The notes beneath the pieces are model-generated. The model searched no databases, was not told the DNA's origin, and worked only from the letters and a program-made list of their open reading frames with translations. 57,150 nucleotides of DNA from assembly GCF_013870515.1 (NCBI RefSeq), contig NZ_JACBXA010000012.1:1-57150 (forward strand), read 5' to 3'. The position numbers and the translations under genes are program-made. Positions 16,875-25,412 of the stretch are shown here, piece by piece. The first letter of the stretch is position 1. Every line of letters begins with the position of its first letter. This DNA is from Streptomyces albidus (ex Kaewkla and Franco 2022) (GTDB taxonomy: Bacteria > Actinomycetota > Actinomycetes > Streptomycetales > Streptomycetaceae).

Positions 16875-16898
16875 CTTTCACTACTTCATTAGTGAAAG
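16875..16898. promoter_or_regulatory. 24-bp palindrome just upstream of the ytrA-like gntR start
   Basis: CTTTCACTA and TAGTGAAAG form a perfect 9-bp inverted repeat around CTTCAT. Its right arm runs into the AGGAGG ribosome binding site of the GntR gene at 16911. YtrA-type regulators usually repress their own operon from such sites, so this is the likely operator. Confidence 0.65.
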
Positions 16899-16910
16899 GA
16901 GGTTGAGTGT

Positions 16911-17297
16911 GTGATCGAGTTCCGGATCGACCGCCGCAGCGGCGTGGCCACGTATCTGCAGATCGTCCAGCAGACGAAGCAGGCCCTGCGGCTCGGCCTG
17001 CTGGAGCCCGGCGACCGGCTGCCCACGGCACGCGAAGTCGTCGAAGCGACCGCCATCAACCCGAACACGGTCCTGAAGGCCTACCGCGAGCTGGAACGCG
17101 AGGGACTGGTCGAGGCCCGGCGCGGGCTCGGCACGTTCGTCCGCAAGTCGCTGGTGGGCGCAGCCACGGGCTCACCTCTCGGCAGGGAACTCACCGAGTG
17201 GATGAGGCGGGCCCACACGACGGGGCTCGACCGGGAGAGCGTCGCCGCGCTGTTCCAGGCCGCACTGGACGAGGAATTTCCCGAGGGGGAGCAATGA
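16911..17297 (+). CDS. GntR-family regulator, YtrA subfamily
   Basis: A 128-residue short GntR protein: a winged helix (residues 1-75, FRIDRRSGVATYLQIVQQTK, LPTAREVVEATAINPNTVLKAYRELE) with only a short C-terminal helix. This is the YtrA layout, normally linked to ABC exporters. The GTG at 16911 follows AAAGGAGG. Its stop overlaps the ABC ATPase start (ATGA). It probably represses the whole four-gene operon through the palindrome at 16875-16898 and responds to a compound or envelope stress handled by the transporter. Confidence 0.85.
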   Translation: MIEFRIDRRSGVATYLQIVQQTKQALRLGLLEPGDRLPTAREVVEATAINPNTVLKAYRELEREGLVEARRGLGTFVRKSLVGAATGSPLGRELTEWMRRAHTTGLDRESVAALFQAALDEEFPEGEQ

Positions 17298-18202
17298 CCT
17301 ACGAAGGGGCCGCACTTGAGGCGGCCGGGCTCGACATGAAGTACGGGCGCAGCAGCAACCACGTCCTGCGGGACTGCTCCTTCCGGCTGCCCACCGGCCG
17401 GATCTGCGCGCTCGTCGGTGCGAACGGGGCGGGGAAGTCGACCCTGTTGGCCCTGGCGTCCGGGCTGCTTCGACCGGCCGAGGGGACGATCCGGATGCTG
17501 GGCGGCACCCCGGCCGAGGTGCGTGAGCGCTTCGCCTACGTCGCCCAGAGCAAGCCGCTGTTCCCGCAGCTCACGGTCGCGGAGACCCTGCGGCTCGGTG
17601 CCGAACTGAACCCGCGTCGCTGGGATCAGGCCGCCGCGGAACGGATCGCCTACAACGACGGGCCCGAGCCCGGAGCGAGGATCCGGAAGCTCTCCGGCGG
17701 CCAGCGCACCCGTGTCGCCCTCGCCCTGGCCTTCGGCAAGCGCGCCGAACTCCTGCTGCTGGACGAGCCGATGGCCGACCTCGACCCGCTGGCCCGGCAA
17801 CGGCTCACCGGCGCGCTCATGGCCGAGACCGTCGAGCACGGCACGACCATCGTGATGTCCTCGCATGTCATAGCCGAGCTGGAGGGTGCCTGCGACTATC
17901 TGTTCCTGCTGGGTTCCGGGCGTATGCGACTCGCGGGCGAGTGCGACGAGATCCTTGCCGCGCATCGCCGACTGACCGGAATGCAGGGGGAGTTCGGGCA
18001 GCACACGGTCATCGAGGAACGGGGCGCCGGACGCGGCCGTACGGCACTGGTCCGCCCGAACGGCGATACGGACGCCGGGAGTTGGGACGTCGAGGAGCCG
18101 TCCCTGGAGGAAGTGCTGCTCGCCCATCTGCGCAACCCCGACGCCCCCGATCTGCGCACCCGGAGCGCCACCCCGGCGCCACGCCTGGAGGCCGCCGTAT
18201 GA
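17294..18202 (+). CDS. ABC transporter ATP-binding protein (exporter type)
   Basis: A 302-residue nucleotide-binding subunit. It has Walker A GANGAGKST, Q-loop AYVAQSKPLF, signature LSGGQRTRV, Walker B LLLLDEPMADLDP and switch SSHVIAELEG. A C-terminal extension of about 90 residues follows the ATPase core. The gene is coupled by 4-base ATGA overlaps to the GntR gene before it and the permease after it, so the operon is translated as one unit. It powers the two membrane proteins that follow; the cargo is unknown. Confidence 0.9.
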   Translation: MTYEGAALEAAGLDMKYGRSSNHVLRDCSFRLPTGRICALVGANGAGKSTLLALASGLLRPAEGTIRMLGGTPAEVRERFAYVAQSKPLFPQLTVAETLRLGAELNPRRWDQAAAERIAYNDGPEPGARIRKLSGGQRTRVALALAFGKRAELLLLDEPMADLDPLARQRLTGALMAETVEHGTTIVMSSHVIAELEGACDYLFLLGSGRMRLAGECDEILAAHRRLTGMQGEFGQHTVIEERGAGRGRTALVRPNGDTDAGSWDVEEPSLEEVLLAHLRNPDAPDLRTRSATPAPRLEAAV

Positions 18203-19221
18203 CTGCCCCCACTGAGGTCTCCCGCCTCCCTGACGGTTCCCCCGGAACGCCGGCCCCGGCACGCAGGCGGGGCCCGCACGGACTTCTCTGGCTGACGCTG
18301 CGGGTGCACCGCGCCTCGCTGTGGGGCTGGGCCGCTTTCGCCGCAGTCGCCACGGGCGGGCTCCTCTGGCTGTACGACATCGCCAGAACGAGGGAACAGT
18401 GGGACGGCTGCGGTGGGCCAGGCAGACCCGCGTGCCCTCCCGTGGACGAGATGAGGCTCTTCGACCTCCTCTCCAACATGATCACGTTCCTGCCGTTCGC
18501 CGTCGCCGTCTACGCCGCAGGGGTGCTCGTAGCGCGCGACCTGGAGAACGGCACCGCGGCCCTCGCCCGGACCCAGTCGGTCAGCCCTGCTCGCTGGCTC
18601 GCCGCCAAGCTGGCCGTCCCCGGGGTGCTGATCATGGCGATCACGGCAGTGATGTCGCTGATCTTCAGGCAGGCGTGGTCGTTCGGAACCCAGCAGGCGT
18701 TCCACCCCTGGCACTTCGACGCCGTGTTCCACTCGGCCGGCGTGATCAGCCTCGCCCACGTGGTTCTCGGCCTGGCCGTGGGCGCTCTCGCCGGGCTGCT
18801 GGCGAAGCGGACGCTGCCCGCGATGGGCCTGGCCTTCGCCGCGTTCCTGCCCGTGCACCTCGCCTTCAACTCCCTCCGGTACGACCTGTGGCCGAGGGTC
18901 GGAGCGACGGGTTTCGATGCGGCCCGGATCCACAGCGACCCCGTGCTGGGCGAGATGGGCTTCGTCAAGGACGGCGGTGCGAGGGTCCAGGACTCCTCCT
19001 GTTACGGCGTCGCGTCCCCCGCCGATCTGCAGAAGTGCCTGGACGTGCACGGTGCCCGGGACCTCTACCTGGAGTTCCACCCCTCCTCGCACTTCTGGCC
19101 GATCCAGCTCGTCGAGACCGGCATCGTCCTCGCTCTCGCAGCTGTCGTCCTGTGGGCGGCCTTCCGGCTGCTCGGCACGGGGAACGCCACCCCCACATCC
19201 CGTCAGGAGGCGGCCGCATGA
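18199..19221 (+). CDS. ABC-2-type membrane permease, copy 1
   Basis: A 340-residue membrane protein with about six helices and a hydrophilic external loop before the last helix. Strong segments include GLLWLTLRVHRASLWGW, YAAGVLVARDLENGTAALARTQ and LVETGIVLALAAVVLWAAF. The large loop holds two cysteines (SSCYGVASPADLQKCLD) that could pair outside the cell. It is the partner of the preceding ATPase and overlaps the next permease by ATGA. It and its neighbour are tandem duplicates with near-identical central DNA. Confidence 0.8.
   Translation: MTAPTEVSRLPDGSPGTPAPARRRGPHGLLWLTLRVHRASLWGWAAFAAVATGGLLWLYDIARTREQWDGCGGPGRPACPPVDEMRLFDLLSNMITFLPFAVAVYAAGVLVARDLENGTAALARTQSVSPARWLAAKLAVPGVLIMAITAVMSLIFRQAWSFGTQQAFHPWHFDAVFHSAGVISLAHVVLGLAVGALAGLLAKRTLPAMGLAFAAFLPVHLAFNSLRYDLWPRVGATGFDAARIHSDPVLGEMGFVKDGGARVQDSSCYGVASPADLQKCLDVHGARDLYLEFHPSSHFWPIQLVETGIVLALAAVVLWAAFRLLGTGNATPTSRQEAAA
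18523..18554 (+). repeat. 32-bp exact repeat, copy 1 (matches 19554-19585)
   Basis: This segment, encoding VLVARDLENG, is identical at DNA level in both permease genes although flanking bases differ. It marks recent gene conversion or strong conservation after tandem duplication. Confidence 0.8.
18781..18827 (+). repeat. 47-bp exact repeat, copy 1 (matches 19812-19858)
   Basis: This segment, encoding GALAGLLAKRTLPAMG, is identical in both permease genes, including third codon positions, while neighbouring sequence has diverged. Confidence 0.8.
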
Positions 19222-20225
19222 CTGTCCCGACCATCGGCTCCCGTCGTCCCGAGAGCGCCGAAGCCCCTGACCGATCCGGTGCCGCCCGTGGTCCGCGCGG
19301 CCTGCTCTGGCTGACGCTGCGCACGCATCGCGCGGCGCTGTGGTGCTGGACCATCCTGGTCGCCGCCCTCGTCGGCTGGCTCATGTGGCTGTACGGCCAA
19401 GGTGCGGAAGCCGACCGGTTCGCCGGCTACGAGAGCTGCGGCACCGGTCCGGGGGTGCCGGAGTGCCCCAGCTTCGACTACATGGGCGCGTTCGACATCG
19501 GCGCCGCCGTCATCGCCTGGACGCCCTTCGCCGTGGCCGCCTACGCGGGAGGTGTGCTCGTAGCGCGCGACCTGGAGAACGGCACGGCCGCACTCAGCTG
19601 GACTCAGTCCGTGTCCCCGGCACGCTGGCTGACGGTGAGACTGGCTGCCGCCTCGGCGGTCGTCCTCGCCGGCACGCTGCTGCTGACGACTGCCATCAGG
19701 TGGGTGTGGACGTCGTACGACAAGAGCCTGGTCAACCCCTGGTACATGAGCGACGTCTTCCACGCGACGGGCGTGGTCTCCCTCGCCTACACGGTCCTGG
19801 CGGTGGCCGTCGGCGCTCTCGCCGGGCTGCTGGCGAAGCGGACGCTGCCCGCGATGGGGCTGGCCTTCGGCGCGTTCCTGCCGGTGTACGTCGCCGCCGA
19901 CATGTACCGGGCCCGTCTGTGGCCGACCACCCACTTGAGCGGCCTCAAGGCGAGCCAAGTACCCGACGACGCCGACCAGATCAGCCTGGGGCTGATCACG
20001 GACGACGGGCGGCGGATCAACGAGCTCGACTGCTTCGACAGCGAAACGTCCGCCCGGCTGGAGCGGTGCCTCGACCACGAAGGAGGCAGGGACGTCTTCG
20101 CTCAGATCCACCCCGCCTCGCACTACTGGCCGATCCAGTTCGTGGAGACGGGCATCGTCCTCGCCCTGGCAGCCGTCGTCATCTGGGCGGCCTTCCGGCT
20201 GCTCCGCCAGCGCACTGCCTCCTGA
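19218..20225 (+). CDS. ABC-2-type membrane permease, copy 2
   Basis: A 335-residue membrane protein with the same plan as copy 1: GLLWLTLRTHRAALWCW, YAGGVLVARDLENGTAALSWTQ, then FVETGIVLALAAVVIWAAF. The external loop again holds spaced cysteines (LDCFDSETSARLERCLD). The two copies probably form a heterodimeric channel with the ATPase. It starts inside the ATGA overlap with copy 1 and ends the operon. Confidence 0.8.
   Translation: MTVPTIGSRRPESAEAPDRSGAARGPRGLLWLTLRTHRAALWCWTILVAALVGWLMWLYGQGAEADRFAGYESCGTGPGVPECPSFDYMGAFDIGAAVIAWTPFAVAAYAGGVLVARDLENGTAALSWTQSVSPARWLTVRLAAASAVVLAGTLLLTTAIRWVWTSYDKSLVNPWYMSDVFHATGVVSLAYTVLAVAVGALAGLLAKRTLPAMGLAFGAFLPVYVAADMYRARLWPTTHLSGLKASQVPDDADQISLGLITDDGRRINELDCFDSETSARLERCLDHEGGRDVFAQIHPASHYWPIQFVETGIVLALAAVVIWAAFRLLRQRTAS
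19554..19585 (+). repeat. 32-bp exact repeat, copy 2
   Basis: Second copy of the segment at 18523-18554. Confidence 0.8.
19812..19858 (+). repeat. 47-bp exact repeat, copy 2
   Basis: Second copy of the segment at 18781-18827. Confidence 0.8.
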
Positions 20226-20412
20226 CCAGGGGTGGACGGCGCTGCCCGCCGCGGGTTACAACCGGGATGACAATGAGATGAGCGAAGTCGACTGCAATGT
20301 CATAGAACATCCCTGAAAGCGCGCCTTCGGATGCTTTCCACTCCAAGGTGCCGGTCTTACGGTCCTTGGCGGGAACCTCCTCCCAAGGGACAGGAGAAGG
20401 AGGCGGGCGACC

Positions 20413-21405
20413 ATGGTGTGGACGGGAACGCGGCGAACCGTACTGATCGCGGGAGGGCTGTCCCTGCTGGCAGCCGGCTGCGACTCGGAAGGCGGCGACG
20501 GGGGCGGTGGCGGTGGCGGGGGAGGCGGTGGCGGCGGTGACGAGGGGAAGCGCTCGCCCTTCACCGGCGGGCGCACCATCGGCGACAAGGTGATGACGGT
20601 CAAGATCGACAACGTGGAGGCCGCGCGTCCCCACACCGGCATCGACAAGGCCGACATCGTCTACATCGAGCAGGTCGAGGCGGGCCTCAGCCGGATACTG
20701 GCCGTCTTTGCGTCCGACCTCCCCTCCACCGTGGGGCCCGTCCGCAGCGCGCGGGAGTCGGACCTGGAGCTGCTGCGCCAGTTCGACCAGCCGGCGCTGT
20801 TCTACTCCGGCGTCCAGTCCGCTCTGCAGTCCAAGATCGAATCCGCTCCGCTGACGGCCGTTCCGCCCGGCCGTCTGCCCGAGGCGTTCACCCGGGGCAC
20901 GGACCGGCCGGCACCGCACAACCTCTACCTCCGCCTCCGTCGTGCCGCCTCCGCGAGTGTCACCGAAGACGTCGGCGCCCCTCGCGACATCGGATTCCGC
21001 TTCGGCTCCGCGCCCAGTGGCGGCCGCAAGACCAAGGAGCGCAGCGTCCGCTACCCGGCCGCACGCTTCTCCTTCCGCTGGTCGGAGGAGAGGGGTCGCT
21101 GGCTCGTCACGATCGACGGAGCCCCCGCCCGTACGACGGGGGACGGACAGCTCGGCGCGGCCACCGTCGTCGTGCAGTACGTGAAGATCCGCGGGTCCGA
21201 CTTCGGCGACCGCGGGGGCAACGTCACCCCGTTCACCGAGACGGTGGGCTCGGGCCGGGCGCTGGTGCTTCGGGACGGCAAGGAGTACGAGGCCCGCTGG
21301 AAGCGGCCGTCGGCCACCGGCGGCACCACCTTCACCGGCAAGGACGGCAAGCGGCTGCCCTTCGCGCGGGGCCCCGTGTGGGTGGCCCTCGCCCCGGAGG
21401 CGTGA
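20413..21405 (+). CDS. DUF3048 (YerB-like) lipoprotein with polyglycine linker
   Basis: A 330-residue lipoprotein. The signal LIAGGLSLLAAGC ends in a lipobox, so Cys23 should be acylated and the protein anchored on the outer membrane face. A run of 13 glycines (about residues 30-42) links the anchor to the DUF3048 fold. The fold shows SPFTGGRTIGDKVMTVKIDN, ARPHTGIDKADIVYIEQVEAG, GPVRSARESDLELL, APHNLYLRL and a C-terminal GPVWVALAPEA. GAAGGAGG lies about 9 bases before the ATG. It is a paralogue of the secreted protein at 757-1761. Function is unknown. Confidence 0.85.
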   Translation: MVWTGTRRTVLIAGGLSLLAAGCDSEGGDGGGGGGGGGGGGGDEGKRSPFTGGRTIGDKVMTVKIDNVEAARPHTGIDKADIVYIEQVEAGLSRILAVFASDLPSTVGPVRSARESDLELLRQFDQPALFYSGVQSALQSKIESAPLTAVPPGRLPEAFTRGTDRPAPHNLYLRLRRAASASVTEDVGAPRDIGFRFGSAPSGGRKTKERSVRYPAARFSFRWSEERGRWLVTIDGAPARTTGDGQLGAATVVVQYVKIRGSDFGDRGGNVTPFTETVGSGRALVLRDGKEYEARWKRPSATGGTTFTGKDGKRLPFARGPVWVALAPEA

Positions 21406-21423
21406 CCTCGCGCCCGTTCCCGG

Positions 21424-21459
21424 GAGCCCGTTCGGGGCTACGGCCCTGGCGGGCTCTTT
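21424..21459 (+). terminator. hairpin followed by a short T-run
   Basis: GAGCCCG (21424-21430) pairs with CGGGCTC (21450-21456) and is followed by TTT, 18 bases after the DUF3048 stop codon. Confidence 0.5.
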
Positions 21460-21821
21460 CAGGCTGTATGGGCGGTTGATCCCGTCGAGCGCTTCGGGTG
21501 CGTGAACAGTGCCAAGCGGAACTGTGAGAACCCCGATGGGCAGTCCATTTTCTGATGCCTCGTCATTTGTGAAATACCACGGTGGAATTCACTTCGCCGA
21601 CACGCTCCGGAATTTCCCAACAGGCCTGTGCGGCAGACGAGTTCGGCATCGGATCGAGGGTTGGATCCGGTGTTCCGCGAGGTGGGGGGCCTGTTGTTAC
21701 CTTTGGTATACCAAGGAGTAGAAGTGATCGCGCTTTCTTGTATATGGAAGACGGTCAACCGCATGTGAAATTCCTGTGTTAGCGTCCGACGCCCCAGAGC
21801 AACCCGTCGAAAGGAAGCCCT
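21460..21821. other. gene-free, lower-GC region upstream of the MHYT gene
   Basis: This 362-base stretch is visibly less GC-rich than its surroundings and contains no supported gene. It holds the perfect palindrome at 21703-21714 and a TAGCGT hexamer at 21780-21785 that could be a -10 box. The lower GC could mark promoter DNA or an old insertion. Confidence 0.5.
21703..21714. promoter_or_regulatory. 12-bp perfect palindrome TTGGTATACCAA
   Basis: A perfect palindrome 108 bases upstream of the MHYT start codon, in unusually AT-rich DNA for this genome. It may be an operator for the MHYT-conservon region. The binding protein is unknown. Confidence 0.4.
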
Positions 21822-22619
21822 GTGGGTCAGATGCACCACTTCACATTCGGATGGCTGACGCCATTGCTGTCTTTCGTGATGGCGTGCGTCGGTTCAGCGC
21901 TCGGACTCCGGTGCACCGTCCGGGCCCTCGCCGCCGCGGGGAAGCCCCGCCGCAACTGGCTGCTGACCGCCGCGCTCGCCATCGGCTCCGGCATCTGGAC
22001 AATGCACTTCGTCGCCATGCTGGGCTTCGGGGTCTCCGGCTCCGCGATCCGCTACAACGTCCCGCTGACCGTGCTCAGCCTGCTCGTCGCCGTCCTCGTG
22101 GTCGGCGCCGGGATCTTCACCGTCGGCTACGGCACCTCGCGCGTCCGCTCCTTGCTGACGGGCGGACTGGGCGCCGGGGTCGGTGTCGCCGCGATGCACT
22201 ACATCGGCATGGCCGCACTGCGACTCCACGGTGACGTCTCCTACGACCTCCTGATCGTGAGCCTGTCCGTGCTGATCGCCGTCGCCGCCGCAACGGCGGC
22301 CCTGTGGGCGGCTCTGAGCGTGCACGGTGCCGGGGGCGCCATCGTCGCCTCACTGGTCATGGGCCTCGCGGTCAGCAGCATGCACTACACGGGCATGGCT
22401 GCCGTGGGCATCCACATCAACCCCGGCCAGGCCGTGTTGGCGGGCGCCACAGCCACGGAGTTCATCTTCCCCCTCACCGTGGTCCTGGGCTCCTTCCTCT
22501 TCCTGACCTCAGCCTTCGTCGCGCTCTCGCCCACGGCGCAGCAGCGCAAGGAGTCCGAGTCGGCCGTGGAGCGGCTGAACGACGTCGAGACTCACGGCGT
22601 CCGTATCCCCGCCAACTGA
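21822..22619 (+). CDS. MHYT-domain integral membrane sensor
   Basis: A 265-residue protein with seven predicted helices and three MHYT-type motifs at helix ends: WTMHFVAM, AAMHYIGM and SSMHYTGM. In the family these Met/His residues are proposed to bind copper and sense a gas such as O2, CO or NO. No GGDEF, EAL or kinase domain is attached; a short polar tail ends the protein, so it must signal through a partner. The GTG at 21822 follows AAAGGAAG. It lies 60 bases upstream of cvnA in the same direction, which suggests a functional link with the conservon. Confidence 0.85.
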   Translation: MGQMHHFTFGWLTPLLSFVMACVGSALGLRCTVRALAAAGKPRRNWLLTAALAIGSGIWTMHFVAMLGFGVSGSAIRYNVPLTVLSLLVAVLVVGAGIFTVGYGTSRVRSLLTGGLGAGVGVAAMHYIGMAALRLHGDVSYDLLIVSLSVLIAVAAATAALWAALSVHGAGGAIVASLVMGLAVSSMHYTGMAAVGIHINPGQAVLAGATATEFIFPLTVVLGSFLFLTSAFVALSPTAQQRKESESAVERLNDVETHGVRIPAN

Positions 22620-22679
22620 TCCCGTCCGACTCCCGCCCCACACCTTCCACTTCACCTCTCACACCGCGATCGAGGAAGC

Positions 22680-25412
22680 ATGCGTGCAATCCGAGCGTCG
22701 GCCGAGAGCTGGCACGACGACGAGAAGCCCGCGCCCGGCAGCGGACCGCGGCATGCGCTGCGCGACTCGCAGGCGCCGCCCGTACCGCCGGCCGCCGGGC
22801 CCGGGCCCGGGCGTGACGCCGGGCCGTGGTCGTTCGTACCGGCCCGGCTCCGTCCCAAGTCCGTCCGGGCGAAGATCGTCTCGCTCCTGATGGTGCCCGT
22901 CGTGTCGTTGATGGCCCTGTGGGGCTACGCGACGGTGACGACAGCGCAGAACGTCTCGGACCTGTCCCGGTTCAAGGAGGTCAACGCGACCCTGCTCGCG
23001 CCGGTGAGCGACTACGTCACCGCCGTACAGGCCGAACGCAGCGCCGCCACGCGGTACATCGCGAAACCGGACGCCTCACGCCTGGACACGCTGAACAGCC
23101 GGGCCGGCGCCACTGAAGCCGCCGCCGCCGACCTTCGGCGCGGAGTGAACGCCAGCAGCACGGACACTGCCGCACTCAGCGACGAACTCCCCGCCCGCAC
23201 GGAACGGCTGACGGAGTCGACCAGCGAACTGGGCTCTCTGCGCAAGCGGATCACCGGGAAGAAGGCGCGCTGGGACGAGGCGTACCGGGGGTACTCCGGC
23301 ACGATCGACGACGGTTTCGCCGTCGGCGGTGCGCTGACGGGCGTCCGCGCCTCCGGTCCCCGCGAGGGGCAGGGCTCCGCGGTCGCCTCCGAGGCACGCG
23401 TCGTACAGGAACTCTCGCGCGCCAGGGAGATGATCGCCCGCGAGGACGCCGTCGTCGGCAGTTCGAGGACCGACGGGGTGATGACCCAGGAGCGCTACCG
23501 CACCTTCGTCGGCTCGATGGAGTCCCAGCGTGTGCTCCTCGATTCGGCGGTGGGCGACCTGCGTTCGTCGGACGAGGCCGTCTACCGCACGGTCCTCAAG
23601 GGCAAGCCGTACCGGGAACTGCGCGGCATGGAGGATGCGATCGCGGCTGCCGGACCGGGGCGCGCCGCCGGCTCGGAGGTGAAGTGGGACGAGTCCGCGG
23701 ATTCCGTCGTCAAGGACCTGCGCGAGGCCGAGAAGCGCGCGGGCACCACGGCCGCGGACAAGGCCGACCCGTTCGCGTTCGAGGTGCTCGGCGGATCGGG
23801 CGTCGCGGTCGTGCTGGGCCTGATCGGCGTGCTGCTCTCGCTGCTGATCTCGATGCAGATCGGACGCGGCCTCGTCGTCGAACTGGTCGGCATGCGCAAC
23901 TCCGCCCTCGAACTGGCCGGCAGCAAACTCCCCAGGTCCCTTCGACGGCTGCACGCCGGCGAGGAGGTCGACATCGAGGCCGAGGCCCCGGTGCAGCGCC
24001 GCGGGGAGGACGAGATCGGGCAGGTCGGCTCGGCACTGAACGCCGTGCACCGTGCCGCGATCAAGGCAGCCGCCGAGCGCGCCGAAGTGCTCAGCGGGAT
24101 ATCCGGCGTGTACGTGAAGCTGGCACGGCGCAGCCAGGTCCTTCTGCACCGCCAACTCGGGCTGCTGGACGCCATGGAGCGCCGCGTCGACGATCCACGG
24201 GAGCTGGAGGACCTCTTCCGGCTCGACCACCTCACGACGCGCATGCGCCGCCACGCCGAGAGCCTGATCATCCTCTCCGGAGCGGCACCGGTACGCGGCT
24301 GGCGCAAGCCCGTCCCCATGCTCGACGTGGTGCGTGCGGCGGTCGCCGAGGTGGAGGACTTCACCCGGGTCGAGGTCAAGATCCCGGAGGAGACCCGCGT
24401 CGCGGGCGCGGCCGTCGCCGACCTCACCCACCTCGTCGCCGAACTCGTCGAGAACGCCGTGGCCTTCTCACCCCCGCACACCAAGGTGCGGGTACGCGGT
24501 GAACGCGTCGGCGCCGGACTCGCGCTGGAGATCGAGGACCGCGGCCTTGGCATGAGCCGGGAGACCCTCGCGGAGGCCAACCGCAAGATCGCGGAGTCCT
24601 CGCAGGTCGACCTGCTCGACACCGACCGGCTCGGCCTGTTCGTGGTCAACCGGCTCGCGCACCGCCGTGGCATCCAGGTCTCGTTGCAGCGTTCGGCGTA
24701 CGGCGGTGTCACCGCTGTCGTGCTCATCCCCGAGGAACTGCTGGAGAAGCTCGAGAAGGACGTGCCGCCGCGACCGGCCGGCTCACCGGAGGTCACCGCC
24801 GCCTCGGAGACGTCCGTCCTCCCGGGGGAGGCGGGCGACGATCCGCCCGGACGTGCCCCCCTCCCTGCTCCGGAACCCGCGTCGGAACCCGCACCCGCGG
24901 CCGAAGACGCCCCGGTGCTCCAGGCACGCCGCAACGCCTCGTTCCTCGGCCGCCTCCAGACGCGGCCCGTGTACGTGACCCGCTCCCGCGGGCCCGCACA
25001 GCAGCCGCCCGAATACCCGTCGGCCGTCCAGGACTTCCACCGGCCCGGTGCGGACGGCCGGACAGCCGCCCCGGCGGAGCGGCTGTCCGAACACCCCGCG
25101 GAGCCCGTACAGGATCTGCCCGCGGGCGAGCCCGCGCCGCTGCCACGGCGCGTACGCCAGGCGAACCTGGCACCGCAGCTCCGGGACACCCCGGCCCACC
25201 CCCCGCACACCGCACCCCCCAACGGTCCGCCTCCTTCGGCTTCCACGGCCGCCGGACGTTCGCCGGAACGCGCACGCGCCACCATGGCCGCGCTCCGCAG
25301 CGGCTGGCTGAACGGAAGCGGCGCAGGCCCGCGGGGGGAGGCGCACCGACAACCACCGCCTCCCCCCGCTTCCAGGAACACCGAGACACCGCCACAAGGA
25401 GATGAAGCCTGA
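22680..25412 (+). CDS. cvnA: CvnA-type sensor histidine kinase-like protein (conservon)
   Basis: A 910-residue membrane protein, first gene of a conservon. A Pro-rich cytosolic N-terminus is followed by a membrane helix at about 65-85 (IVSLLMVPVVSLMALWGY), a 290-residue extracellular nitrate/sulphonate-sensor-like helical domain, a second helix near 365-390 (GVAVVLGLIGVLLSLLISM), a linker, and a HATPase domain with LVAELVENAVAFSPP and EIEDRGLGMS. The last 200 residues are Pro/Ala-rich and disordered. In the family CvnA is thought to act with CvnB, C and D as a membrane-associated G-protein-like switch. A GAGGAAG site precedes the ATG. The stop overlaps the cvnB start by one base. Confidence 0.9.
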   Translation: MRAIRASAESWHDDEKPAPGSGPRHALRDSQAPPVPPAAGPGPGRDAGPWSFVPARLRPKSVRAKIVSLLMVPVVSLMALWGYATVTTAQNVSDLSRFKEVNATLLAPVSDYVTAVQAERSAATRYIAKPDASRLDTLNSRAGATEAAAADLRRGVNASSTDTAALSDELPARTERLTESTSELGSLRKRITGKKARWDEAYRGYSGTIDDGFAVGGALTGVRASGPREGQGSAVASEARVVQELSRAREMIAREDAVVGSSRTDGVMTQERYRTFVGSMESQRVLLDSAVGDLRSSDEAVYRTVLKGKPYRELRGMEDAIAAAGPGRAAGSEVKWDESADSVVKDLREAEKRAGTTAADKADPFAFEVLGGSGVAVVLGLIGVLLSLLISMQIGRGLVVELVGMRNSALELAGSKLPRSLRRLHAGEEVDIEAEAPVQRRGEDEIGQVGSALNAVHRAAIKAAAERAEVLSGISGVYVKLARRSQVLLHRQLGLLDAMERRVDDPRELEDLFRLDHLTTRMRRHAESLIILSGAAPVRGWRKPVPMLDVVRAAVAEVEDFTRVEVKIPEETRVAGAAVADLTHLVAELVENAVAFSPPHTKVRVRGERVGAGLALEIEDRGLGMSRETLAEANRKIAESSQVDLLDTDRLGLFVVNRLAHRRGIQVSLQRSAYGGVTAVVLIPEELLEKLEKDVPPRPAGSPEVTAASETSVLPGEAGDDPPGRAPLPAPEPASEPAPAAEDAPVLQARRNASFLGRLQTRPVYVTRSRGPAQQPPEYPSAVQDFHRPGADGRTAAPAERLSEHPAEPVQDLPAGEPAPLPRRVRQANLAPQLRDTPAHPPHTAPPNGPPPSASTAAGRSPERARATMAALRSGWLNGSGAGPRGEAHRQPPPPPASRNTETPPQGDEA

